Origin: Actinomycetales bacterium
GTDB lineage: Bacteria; Actinomycetota; Actinomycetes; Actinomycetales; Dermabacteraceae
Direction of reading: 5' to 3'
DNA: 12,564 nt
Assembly: GCA_012799425.1 (NCBI GenBank)
Contig: JAAZLF010000087.1
Coordinates: forward strand, 1 to 12,564
In this document: piece after piece, positions 7,161-12,564 of the stretch
How positions within the stretch are numbered: position 1 is the first letter of the stretch
How the letters are laid out: every line of letters begins with the position of its first letter
The notes under the pieces: generated by a model
Told to the model about the DNA's origin: nothing
What the model saw: only the letters and a program-made list of their open reading frames with translations
Databases searched by the model: none
Program-made: the position numbers and the translations under genes

Positions 7161-7481
7161 TCAGCGCTGCGCCTCGACCTCCTCCAGCGCGCCGAGCGCT
7201 GCTCGGGCCACGGCGCCCAGGTTCGCCGGTTCCAGCAGAACCGCCCCGTCGGCCGATGGTGCCACCACCACCCAGTGCGTGCTGCCGCGGCGGCGCATCC
7301 TGCCGATCTCGATGCTGCGCCCGGCAGGCAGCGGGATCACCAGCGCGCCGCTGGGACCGACCACCAGCTGGCGGCCGAGCTCCGGGCGCTGCTCCAGCAG
7401 CAGGGCGCGGATCACCTCCCGCTCATGCAGCGCGGTGCCGCCGGACGAGGGGTGCGTGAGAGTCGGACCCGAGTAGACCAT
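7161..7481 (-). CDS. Hypothetical protein, 106 residues
   Basis: I do not recognise the family. The protein has a helical N-terminal half (HEREVIRALLLEQRPELGR, residues 19-37) and a beta-rich middle (LVVGPSGALVIPLPAG, then THWVVVAP). A short C-terminal helix (about 88-104) follows. It has no cysteines, membrane segments or signal peptide. Coding reality is supported by TAGATT, 6 nt upstream of ATG 7481, matching the leaderless promoter pattern of other genes here, and by tight convergent packing against tetR. The antisense frames are more repetitive and arginine-rich, as expected of shadows. A small single-domain housekeeping or regulatory protein is possible. Confidence 0.68.
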   Translation of the reverse strand: MVYSGPTLTHPSSGGTALHEREVIRALLLEQRPELGRQLVVGPSGALVIPLPAGRSIEIGRMRRRGSTHWVVVAPSADGAVLLEPANLGAVARAALGALEEVEAQR

Positions 7482-7487
7482 GCCCCG

Positions 7488-7493
7488 AATCTA
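7488..7493 (-). promoter_or_regulatory. -10 element of the 106-residue gene, leaderless
   Basis: TAGATT on the minus strand, 6 nt before ATG 7481. No Shine-Dalgarno is present. Confidence 0.5.
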
Positions 7494-7556
7494 GGGACGG
7501 GGTGCGACAGCGGAACCCGTTCCCCCGAACGCCGGGCGAGGTCGCGGAGGACGGCA

Positions 7557-7562
7557 TACAGT
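7557..7562 (+). promoter_or_regulatory. -10 element of the fmdB-fmdA operon
   Basis: TACAGT, a good -10 hexamer, would place the transcription start near 7569-7571. That leaves a 5' UTR of about 30 nt containing the fmdB Shine-Dalgarno. The preceding 60 bp separate it from the divergent 106-residue gene. Confidence 0.45.
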
Positions 7563-7598
7563 GAGAGGCGATGTGAGCCCTATCACCCGGAGGTGCGC

Positions 7599-7886
7599 AT
7601 GCCGCTGTACGAGTTCCGCTGCGAGAGCTCTCACCTGCACGAGCTGATGATGCCGATGTCCGCCGCCGACCGCAGCGCCACCTTCCCCGACTGCGGAGGA
7701 GCGTCCACCCGGATGATCAGCTCCCCGGCCCTGGGACGCCTCGGCTCGCCGCGCGCACAGCTCATCGAGAGCACCGAGGCCAGCGCACACACCCCCGCCG
7801 TCGTGGGCCGGGTGCCCGGAGCGGGAGCCGCTCGCCCCGCCCGCATCACGCACGACCCGCGCCACGCGAAGCTGCCACGCCCCTGA
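7599..7886 (+). CDS. fmdB: FmdB-like regulatory zinc-ribbon protein (degenerate)
   Basis: Protein of 95 residues opening with MPLYEFRC, the hallmark of FmdB/CxxC_CxxC_SSSS zinc-ribbon proteins. The family normally has two CxxC pairs within the first 35 residues. Here only C8 and C32 remain: the first pair reads CESSH and the second FPDCGG, where CPxCGG is expected. Zinc binding is therefore doubtful unless histidines 12 or 14 substitute. The rest is low-complexity and basic at the end. ATG 7599 has GGAGG 5 nt upstream (7589-7593). The gene precedes fmdA by 59 nt on the same strand. FmdB was named as a regulator of amidase expression in Methylophilus methylotrophus, where it is linked to fmdA. 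The conserved linkage supports the identity despite the degenerate ribbon. Confidence 0.8.
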   Translation: MPLYEFRCESSHLHELMMPMSAADRSATFPDCGGASTRMISSPALGRLGSPRAQLIESTEASAHTPAVVGRVPGAGAARPARITHDPRHAKLPRP

Positions 7887-7945
7887 GGCGCACCCAGGAC
7901 CTGATGGCGCCGAACCCCGGCGCCATCGCTGTGGAAGGAGAGAAC

Positions 7946-9202
7946 ATGCCCAAGAATGTCTTCCCGCTGGATTCCACCAAACCCTTCACCGAGCAGAAGA
8001 TCCTCGGCCACAACCGGTGGCACCCCGACATCCCGCCGGCGGTGAGCGTCCGGCCCGGTGACACCTTCCGCGTGGACTGCCGCGAATGGTTCGACGGATA
8101 CATCAAGAACGACGACTCCGCCGAGGACATCGCCACCGCGCCGATGCACACCGTGCACACCCTCTCCGGGCCCTTCCGCATCGAGGGCGCCAAGCCCGGC
8201 GATCTGCTGGTGGTGGACCTGCTGGACGTGGGCCCGATCCCACAGGAGGACGAAGGCCCGCTCTCCGGCCAGGGCTGGGGCTACACCGGCATCTTCGCCA
8301 AGCGCAACGGCGGCAGCTTCCTCACCGACCAGTTCCCCGACGCCTACAAGGCCGTGTGGGACTTCCACGGGGAGAAGGCCACCTCCCGCCACGTGCCCGG
8401 CGTCGAGTTCACCGGCATGATCCACCCCGGTCTGATGGGCACCGCCCCCTCGCCCGAGCTGCTGAGGTCATGGAACCAGCGCGAGGCCGCGCTGATCGCC
8501 ACCGATCCCGAGCGAGTCCCGCCCCTGGCCCTGCCGCCCGAGCCGCACGGCGCGATCCTCGGCAGCCTGCCCGAGCAGGAGCACGACCGGGTCGCCGGGG
8601 AGGGCGCCCGCACCGCTCCGCCGCGCGAGAACGGCGGCAACCAGGACATCAAGAACCTCACCCGTGGCACCCGGATCTTCTACCCGGTGTTCGTGGACGG
8701 GGCGAACTTCTCCGTGGGCGACCTGCACTTCTCCCAGGGCGATGGCGAGATCACCTTCTGCGGCGGCATCGAGATGGGCGGTTTCGTCGACCTCCACGTC
8801 GACATCATCCCCGGCGGCATGGAGAAGTACGGCGTGAGCGAGAACGCCATCTTCATGCCCGGCAACACTCAGCCGCAGCACAGCCAGTGGCTCTCCTTCT
8901 CCGGCACCTCGGTGACCCTGGAGGGCGAGCAGCGTTACCTCGACTCGCACCTGGCCTATCAGCGGGCCTGCCTGCACGCGATCGACTACCTCTCGACCTT
9001 CGGCTGGTCGAAGGAACAGGCCTACCTGCTGCTGGGCGCCGCCCCGATCGAGGGCAGGTTCTCCGGCGTGGTGGATATCCCCAACGCCTGCGCCACGGTC
9101 TACCTCCCGCTGGACATCTTCGACATCGACATCCGCCCCGGTGCGGGGGAGGTGCCGAGGATCGATCCGGGCATCGGAGCGCCGCGGGCCAGCGCCGGCT
9201 GA
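7946..9202 (+). CDS. fmdA: Formamidase (acetamidase/formamidase family)
   Basis: Cytoplasmic amidase of 418 residues, close to the roughly 407 of the FmdA archetype. It is predicted to hydrolyse formamide, and perhaps other short aliphatic amides, to the acid and ammonia. Family features include the N-terminal HNRWHPDIPP and VRPGDTFRVDCREWFDG. Further on are the central PGDLLVVDLLDVGPIP, EFTGMIHPGLMGTAPS, the NGGNQDIKNL segment, FSVGDLHFSQGDGEI and the C-terminal SGVVDIPNACATVYLPLDIFDID. No frameshift is seen. ATG 7946 is preceded by AAGGAG with a 5-nt gap (7935-7940). It is the second gene of an fmdB-fmdA operon, and a strong stem-loop follows it. No amide or urea transporter genes are within the window, so substrate uptake must be encoded elsewhere. 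Confidence 0.94.
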   Translation: MPKNVFPLDSTKPFTEQKILGHNRWHPDIPPAVSVRPGDTFRVDCREWFDGYIKNDDSAEDIATAPMHTVHTLSGPFRIEGAKPGDLLVVDLLDVGPIPQEDEGPLSGQGWGYTGIFAKRNGGSFLTDQFPDAYKAVWDFHGEKATSRHVPGVEFTGMIHPGLMGTAPSPELLRSWNQREAALIATDPERVPPLALPPEPHGAILGSLPEQEHDRVAGEGARTAPPRENGGNQDIKNLTRGTRIFYPVFVDGANFSVGDLHFSQGDGEITFCGGIEMGGFVDLHVDIIPGGMEKYGVSENAIFMPGNTQPQHSQWLSFSGTSVTLEGEQRYLDSHLAYQRACLHAIDYLSTFGWSKEQAYLLLGAAPIEGRFSGVVDIPNACATVYLPLDIFDIDIRPGAGEVPRIDPGIGAPRASAG

Positions 9203-9225
9203 ACCGGCAGCCCGCCACGGTCCGT

Positions 9226-9256
9226 GGGCCCCGCGGTGCTGAGCATCGCGGGGCCC
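9226..9256. terminator. Bidirectional stem-loop between fmdA and phosphotransferase gene
   Basis: GGGCCCCGCG (9226-9235) and CGCGGGGCCC (9247-9256) form a perfect 10-bp stem with an 11-nt loop. It sits between two convergent stop codons, 23 nt after fmdA and 7 nt before the end of the opposing gene. There is no T-run on either side, as is common for terminators in GC-rich actinobacteria. Confidence 0.75.
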
Positions 9257-9263
9257 TCGTCGG

Positions 9264-10031
9264 TCAGCGAGACGTCGCGAGCGCTCGCGCCCAGACCTCA
9301 CGATGCGCGGCGACATGGTCCGCGACGCCGCGCCAGTGCGCGCCGTGCCCCTGGACAAACATGGATCCCCACGGGTCCCGGCCCTCGGCGTGGGAGCGCC
9401 GCAACAGATCGTGCATCGCCTCGGCCCGCTGCGCCATCGCCTCAGGGAGACGGGCCCGCAGCGCGTCGTCGGCGCCGTAGCCGTCCACGAAGGCTCGCAG
9501 TCGCGCCGAAGAATGCTCCAGCCGCTCACCGGGATCGTTCACCGTGAAGGCCTGCGTCGAATAGGCGAGATCCCACAGCCGGGTGCTGGGCCCGGCACCG
9601 TCCCAGTCGATGAACACCCAGCGCTTGCCGAGCACCAGGTTCCACGGGGCCAGGTCCCCGTGGCAGAGCAGATCGGGATCGCCCTCGGGCACCGGCAGCA
9701 GCGCCTCCCAGTCGGTGCGGGCCGACGGGGTGAACCCCTCGCAGGCATCGTGGATCGTGCGGACCAGCCCGCCCACCTCCGCGAGCTGCGGCGGCGTGAG
9801 CACCGGGGAGTCCATCGCGAGCTTCCCCGGGACGTACTCGAGGATCTGCCGGCCCTGCTCGTCACGGCCCAGGGGAGTCGGCACGTCGATCCCGGCCGCG
9901 GCGACGGTGCGCATCAGCTCGTGCACGGCAGGCGTCGCCGGCCCCCAGGGCTTGCGAACGGTCGCTCCCACCCGCACCACGGCGCCGCTCGCATTGCCGC
10001 CCTCGAGCGGCTGCTCTTCGGGGATGTTCAT
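9264..10031 (-). CDS. Aminoglycoside phosphotransferase (APH)-family kinase
   Basis: Protein of 255 residues with the APH/choline-kinase fold. The catalytic loop is CHGDLAPWNLVLG (123-135), with H124, the base D126 and N131. The metal-binding FIDWDGAGP follows (140-148, D142), then WDLAYSTQAF. R26-K27 may supply the nucleotide-binding lysine (VRKPWG). The family covers antibiotic kinases, homoserine or sugar kinases and many unknowns; nothing here fixes the substrate, so a resistance role should not be assumed. ATG 10031 is chosen because TACCGT lies 6 nt upstream with no Shine-Dalgarno, matching the local leaderless pattern, and because the long upstream frame is antisense to the next gene. 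The gene is divergent from a methyltransferase with only 35 nt between starts. Confidence 0.88.
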   Translation of the reverse strand: MNIPEEQPLEGGNASGAVVRVGATVRKPWGPATPAVHELMRTVAAAGIDVPTPLGRDEQGRQILEYVPGKLAMDSPVLTPPQLAEVGGLVRTIHDACEGFTPSARTDWEALLPVPEGDPDLLCHGDLAPWNLVLGKRWVFIDWDGAGPSTRLWDLAYSTQAFTVNDPGERLEHSSARLRAFVDGYGADDALRARLPEAMAQRAEAMHDLLRRSHAEGRDPWGSMFVQGHGAHWRGVADHVAAHREVWARALATSR

Positions 10032-10037
10032 GCGCCC

Positions 10038-10043
10038 ACGGTA
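10038..10043 (-). promoter_or_regulatory. -10 element of the APH-family gene, leaderless
   Basis: TACCGT on the minus strand, 6 nt before ATG 10031. The core promoter would overlap the divergent one at 10054-10059. Confidence 0.5.
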
Positions 10044-10053
10044 TGCGGGCCCG

Positions 10054-10059
10054 TAGGGT
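10054..10059 (+). promoter_or_regulatory. -10 element of the second methyltransferase gene, leaderless
   Basis: TAGGGT, 7 nt before ATG 10067. GCGGGAG fills the spacer, too close to the ATG to act as a normal Shine-Dalgarno. Confidence 0.5.
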
Positions 10060-10066
10060 GCGGGAG

Positions 10067-10657
10067 ATGACCGCCCTTGACGCCTACGGCGACCGTGCCC
10101 AGGAGTACGCCTCCGCGCTGGGGAGCCTCGACGCGATGGCACTGCAGGACGTCCGGCGCATCGAATCCTGGGCGGGAGGGGTCGACGGCCCGATCCTGGA
10201 CGCCGGGTGCGGGCCAGGCCACTGGACCGCGCACCTGAGCGCACTCGGGCACGAGGCCCGCGGCATGGACCCGGTGCCCGCCTTCGTGCAGATCGCCCGC
10301 CGCGAACATCCCGGCACCGAATACCGGCTGGGATCCTTCGCGGACCTGCAGGAACAGCCCGGTGCCTTCGGCGGGATCCTGGCCTGGTACTCGGTGATCC
10401 ACCTGCCACCCGAGCAGGTTCCCGGCGTGCTCGCCCTGCTCCACGGGGCGCTGCGCCCCACCGGGCATCTGCTGTTGGGGTTCTTCGACGGCGCCCGCCA
10501 GGAGCCCTTCGGCCACGCTGTGGCCACCGCGCAGTTCTGGCCGGCGGAGCAGATAGTGGAGCTGGTCGAGCGGGCGGGGTTCGCGGTCCTCGATCTGGAA
10601 CGTCGCCAGGACCCCGGTTCCCGGCCCCATGCATCGATCAGCGCAGTGCGGCGCTGA
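10067..10657 (+). CDS. Class I SAM-dependent methyltransferase
   Basis: Protein of 196 residues. Motif I is ILDAGCGPGHW (43-53), with the acidic motif II residue in GMDPVPAF (D68). The motif IV-like WYSVIHLPPEQ (107-117) and the post-motif LLHGALRPTGHLLLGFFDG are typical of methyltransferase domains 11/25. The N-terminal YGDRAQEYASAL resembles small-molecule methyltransferases. The substrate is unknown. The first methyltransferase in this window shares only the fold, so they are not obvious duplicates. ATG 10067 is fixed by the TAGGGT hexamer 7 nt upstream. It is followed after 29 nt by the P-loop kinase on the same strand, so the two probably form an operon. It is divergent from the APH-family gene. 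Confidence 0.88.
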   Translation: MTALDAYGDRAQEYASALGSLDAMALQDVRRIESWAGGVDGPILDAGCGPGHWTAHLSALGHEARGMDPVPAFVQIARREHPGTEYRLGSFADLQEQPGAFGGILAWYSVIHLPPEQVPGVLALLHGALRPTGHLLLGFFDGARQEPFGHAVATAQFWPAEQIVELVERAGFAVLDLERRQDPGSRPHASISAVRR

Positions 10658-10686
10658 GACGGCGTCGGTGAGCGGAGACACGTGCC

Positions 10687-11268
10687 ATGAACGAGAACAG
10701 GAACGGCCGACGGATGGGACGCAGGAGACGAACTCCCACCCTGACACTCCTGAACGGCGCCCCGGGCAGCGGGAAATCCACCCTCGCCGCCCTGCTCGCC
10801 GAGGAACGCCCCCTCGCCTTCGCCCTGGACATCGACACGATCAAGCACGCGCTCGGCGGCTGGGACGAAGACCTGACCCGGTCCGGACTCCAGGCGCGCC
10901 GCCTCGCGACAGCGATGATCGGCCAGCACCTGGCCGACGGCCATGATGTGGTGCTCGGCCAGTACCTCGCCCGCACCCCGTTCCTGGAAGAGCTCGAGCA
11001 GCTCGCCGCCGCACACGAGGCCAGGTTCGTGGAGGTGGCTCTGATCCTCGACGAGCAGACGCTCGCCCGGCGCCTGCAGAGCCGGCGGGATCGCCCGGAC
11101 CGGCCCGAGCAGTCGCGCAACGACCGCTTCGTGAGCCCCGGCCAGGCGGGGGAGCTGATCCGCTCGATCGAGGAGGTGCTCACGATGAGGCCCGCGGCCC
11201 GACGGGCCGACGCGAGCGGGAGCATCGAGGAGACGCTCGCGTCTGTGCGCGCGCTGCTGGCTGCTTGA
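10687..11268 (+). CDS. P-loop NTPase/small-molecule kinase (AAA_33/zeta-like)
   Basis: Protein of 193 residues with a clear Walker A, NGAPGSGKST (23-32), and the ALDIDTIK segment (D48 and D50) expected of a kinase acceptor or base region. An arginine-rich lid follows (RRLQSRRDRPDR). This fits the AAA_33, gluconokinase, chloramphenicol phosphotransferase and zeta-toxin superfamily. No antitoxin-like gene is adjacent, so a toxin reading is not favoured. ATG 10687 has GGAG (10674-10677) 9 nt upstream. A second in-frame ATG at 10714 would remove a basic leader (residues 1-9) and is a real alternative. It lies 29 nt after the methyltransferase and is probably cotranscribed. A 14-bp palindrome follows it. 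Confidence 0.85.
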   Translation: MNENRNGRRMGRRRRTPTLTLLNGAPGSGKSTLAALLAEERPLAFALDIDTIKHALGGWDEDLTRSGLQARRLATAMIGQHLADGHDVVLGQYLARTPFLEELEQLAAAHEARFVEVALILDEQTLARRLQSRRDRPDRPEQSRNDRFVSPGQAGELIRSIEEVLTMRPAARRADASGSIEETLASVRALLAA

Positions 11269-11292
11269 GTCCGTGGACGCGTCTTCCGCAGC

Positions 11293-11306
11293 CCTCTGCG
11301 CAGAGG
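11293..11306. repeat. 14-bp perfect palindrome
   Basis: CCTCTGCGCAGAGG lies between the kinase stop (11268) and the -10 of the membrane-protein gene (11334). It is just upstream of where a -35 would be. It may be an operator for the following gene or a weak hairpin ending the kinase transcript. Confidence 0.45.
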
Positions 11307-11333
11307 AGCTCGGGGGATCGAGGCTCCGGCCCC

Positions 11334-11339
11334 TACCCT
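11334..11339 (+). promoter_or_regulatory. -10 element of the small membrane protein gene, leaderless
   Basis: TACCCT, 6 nt before ATG 11346. No Shine-Dalgarno apart from a GGGG run touching the ATG. Confidence 0.45.
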
Positions 11340-11345
11340 GTGGGG

Positions 11346-11723
11346 ATGGACGCGACCACTTCGAGACCGGTGCGGACGCGCAGGCCCTCCGGAGTCATCT
11401 CCTTCATCGTGGGCATCCTCGCGGCAGCTCTCTCCGTGGGCGGCCAGCTGCTCGCGGCGAGGAAGCATGCGGGTGACTGGAACGCCGGGCACCCCATGGC
11501 AGATCAATCCCTGGTGCACGCGCTCTCGGTCACGCCGGGGATGGTCCTGTCGATCCTGGCGATCGGTATCGGTTGCTACGCCCTGAGGAAGCATCGAGAG
11601 CATCGCTGGTTCGCAGCTGGAGGGGTCGCGCTGGGGGTCACCACAGTCGCCCTGACGCTGGCGAATTTCCCTGGCAGCATCGGATTTCAGTATTGGTATG
11701 ACCCTTTATGGGAAGACGTCTGA
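11346..11723 (+). CDS. Small integral membrane protein, three predicted helices
   Basis: Protein of 125 residues of unknown function. A short basic cytoplasmic N-terminus (RPVRTRRP) precedes hydrophobic segments at about 16-38, 63-81 and 88-108. The pattern is typical of DUF4190-like small actinobacterial membrane proteins, but I cannot assign a family. The C-terminus ends in an aromatic and acidic tail (FQYWYDPLWEDV). The frame is open from 11265, but ATG 11346 is chosen because it is preceded at 6 nt by TACCCT and starts just before the basic N-terminus; the upstream part looks non-coding. Base composition becomes visibly less GC-rich from about 11640 onward, which continues into the next gene. 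Confidence 0.78.
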   Translation: MDATTSRPVRTRRPSGVISFIVGILAAALSVGGQLLAARKHAGDWNAGHPMADQSLVHALSVTPGMVLSILAIGIGCYALRKHREHRWFAAGGVALGVTTVALTLANFPGSIGFQYWYDPLWEDV

Positions 11724-11789
11724 GGCGCGTCATGAGAGCACGTTCTTTCGACGACGAATTCCGGTGCGCGGCAGATCCTCGTGGTCCCA

Positions 11790-12290
11790 ATGTCTTCCGT
11801 GCCGTTGGCGGCCTACGCGGTGTGGCTCGAGGTCGGGGTGCCGCTCTGCGTCGTGGTCATCAAGCACAGGCAGGGACTGCTGACTGCCGCGGTGATGGTC
11901 AGGGACGTTCCACGGAGAACTGATAACAGCCGTATTCGAGTGCGCGAACGTGCACGAGGGCAACCTGGCCGTGAGTACTGCGTGCTGCCGGGAGGTGGTA
12001 TCGAGAATGGGGAGACCGCGCGCGAGGCGTGCGTGAGGGAGCTTCACGAGGAGACCGGGGTGCACGGAGTGATCGTCACCGAGTTGATCTCTCTCGAGTC
12101 CGCCGTCTATTTCCGGGTCGCGGCGCCGCCCCAGGCACCTTCGCTCGGAGGAGGACCAGAAACCGCCCGGTCCAGTGAGTCAAATTCGTATGTGCCCCGA
12201 TGGGTCCCGATAGCGGAGCTGGAGCACATCAATCTCGTGCCCGACCACGCCCGCGAGGCCATGCGGAGGCAGCTAGACCAGCCGAGCTGA
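11790..12290 (+). CDS. Nudix hydrolase (start uncertain)
   Basis: Contains a complete Nudix box matching GX5EX7REUXEEXGU at residues 69-91 from this start: G69, E75, then RELHEETGV. VLPGGG precedes it and YVPRWVPIAEL follows, so the fold core is intact and metal-dependent hydrolysis of a nucleoside-diphosphate-linked substrate is expected. The N-terminus is odd. The usual first strand (TAAVMVRD, 32-39) is preceded by about 30 hydrophobic residues unlike the family. The segment after it, DVPRRTDNSRIRVRERARG, has an irregular insert where others read DGRILLVRERARG. In-frame starts also exist at GTG 11781, GTG 11838 (GAGG 5 nt upstream) and ATG 11895; none is decisive. The gene lies on lower-GC DNA next to a transposase remnant, which suggests acquisition or local rearrangement. 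Confidence 0.78.
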   Translation: MSSVPLAAYAVWLEVGVPLCVVVIKHRQGLLTAAVMVRDVPRRTDNSRIRVRERARGQPGREYCVLPGGGIENGETAREACVRELHEETGVHGVIVTELISLESAVYFRVAAPPQAPSLGGGPETARSSESNSYVPRWVPIAELEHINLVPDHAREAMRRQLDQPS

Positions 12291-12366
12291 GTCCACGAGA
12301 GCCCGCCGCACCGTAAACGGTCGGTTCAGGGGCGCACAGCGAACGCACCAACGAGGCTCACAGGGG

Positions 12367-12385
12367 CCCTTGCGGGAGTCAAGGG
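12367..12385. repeat. Short inverted repeat after the Nudix gene
   Basis: CCCTTG (12367-12372) and CAAGGG (12380-12385) form a 6-bp stem with a 7-nt loop. It is possibly a weak terminator for the Nudix gene, 77 nt after its stop; no T-run follows. The rest of 12291-12416 shows no intact gene. Confidence 0.35.
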
Positions 12386-12416
12386 TTCAGCACCCGGTCC
12401 ACCCTCTAGGACTTAA

Positions 12417-12564
12417 ACAGCAGCGGCATCAAACCTGGGCCGATTCATCTCCCGCTCGACACTGACGAAGTGGGTCCACCTATACCGCGACGACGGCGTC
12501 GAAGCTCTCCAGGACCGCACCAGCGCTCCTGCTCGCCGGCCGTCGCGGTTGCCGATCGAGGTCC
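12417..12564 (+). pseudogene. Transposase N-terminal HTH fragment (IS481/IS3-like), truncated
   Basis: The last 148 nt encode SRSTLTKWVHLYRDDGVEAL (about 12450-12509), followed by QDRTSAPARRPSRLPIEV to the window edge. This is the helix-turn-helix and linker of IS481/IS3-superfamily transposases (pattern S..T..KWV.RYR..G..GL.DRSS.P). The frame has no ATG, GTG or TTG start before this segment, and a TAA stands at 12414-12416. Further upstream in the same frame a TANAPTRLT stretch near 12336-12362 weakly recalls the ANAxLT opening of such proteins. The gene would then be interrupted by this stop and have lost part of its first helix. The downstream catalytic part is outside the window, so whether the element is otherwise intact is unknown. 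Confidence 0.65.

Noticed and set aside
10687..11268. Zeta-type toxin of a toxin-antitoxin pair
   Set aside because: The P-loop kinase fold is compatible, but no epsilon-like antitoxin gene is adjacent and the upstream partner is a methyltransferase.
11708..11923. 71-codon plus-strand frame overlapping the Nudix 5' end
   Set aside because: No recognisable motif and no good ribosome site. I considered it as a frameshifted part of the Nudix gene but could not show homology.
12380..12400. tRNA-like GGGTTCAGCACCC arm
   Set aside because: Only a 3-bp stem forms, and no acceptor, anticodon or D arms fit around it.

Overview
This 12.6-kb window is GC-rich, densely coding DNA from an actinobacterium. 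The best evidence for the phylum is a mycothiol biosynthesis pair (mshA-mshB) at the left end, since mycothiol is confined to Actinomycetota. The overall gene style suggests a Micrococcales-type organism (Dermabacteraceae/Brachybacterium-like), but the genus is inference only. No intergenic gap exceeds 300 bases. I see no rRNA, tRNA or CRISPR array.

Layout. 1-2001 (minus): mshA and mshB overlap by ATGA; mshB runs off the left edge. 2002-2196: divergent intergenic region with a 9-bp inverted repeat. 2197-2796 (plus): small SAM methyltransferase. 2817-4765 (minus): two-component system of a NarL/DesK-type histidine kinase and a LuxR-type response regulator. The regulator is split by one in-frame TGA between receiver and DNA-binding domain. 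4846-5277 (minus): SRPBCC-fold protein. 5339-7142: divergent NAD(P)-binding epimerase-like gene and TetR regulator, separated by three copies of a GAGCACTGCTC operator. 7161-7481 (minus): unidentified 106-residue protein. 7599-9202 (plus): FmdB-like zinc-ribbon protein with half of its cysteines missing, then formamidase FmdA. A strong stem-loop at 9226-9256 separates this pair from the convergent gene. 9264-11268: divergent aminoglycoside-phosphotransferase-like gene and a methyltransferase plus P-loop kinase pair. 11346-11723: small membrane protein. 11790-12290: Nudix hydrolase with an uncertain start. 12291-12564: decayed, less GC-biased DNA ending in the HTH part of a broken transposase.

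How the genes work together. MshA and MshB catalyse the first glycosyl transfer and the later deacetylation of mycothiol synthesis. The TetR protein probably represses itself and the divergent reductase/epimerase. FmdB-FmdA would release ammonia from formamide or short amides. The other genes are housekeeping or accessory singletons.

The most general pattern is at promoters. Six genes have a TANNNT hexamer ending exactly 6 or 7 nt before the ATG and no Shine-Dalgarno, which is the signature of leaderless transcription. By contrast the epimerase, tetR, fmdB and fmdA genes carry clear Shine-Dalgarno sequences. I found no convincing wholly novel multi-gene system. The best leads are the TGA-interrupted regulator, the triple operator, the degenerate FmdB and the leaderless promoter set.
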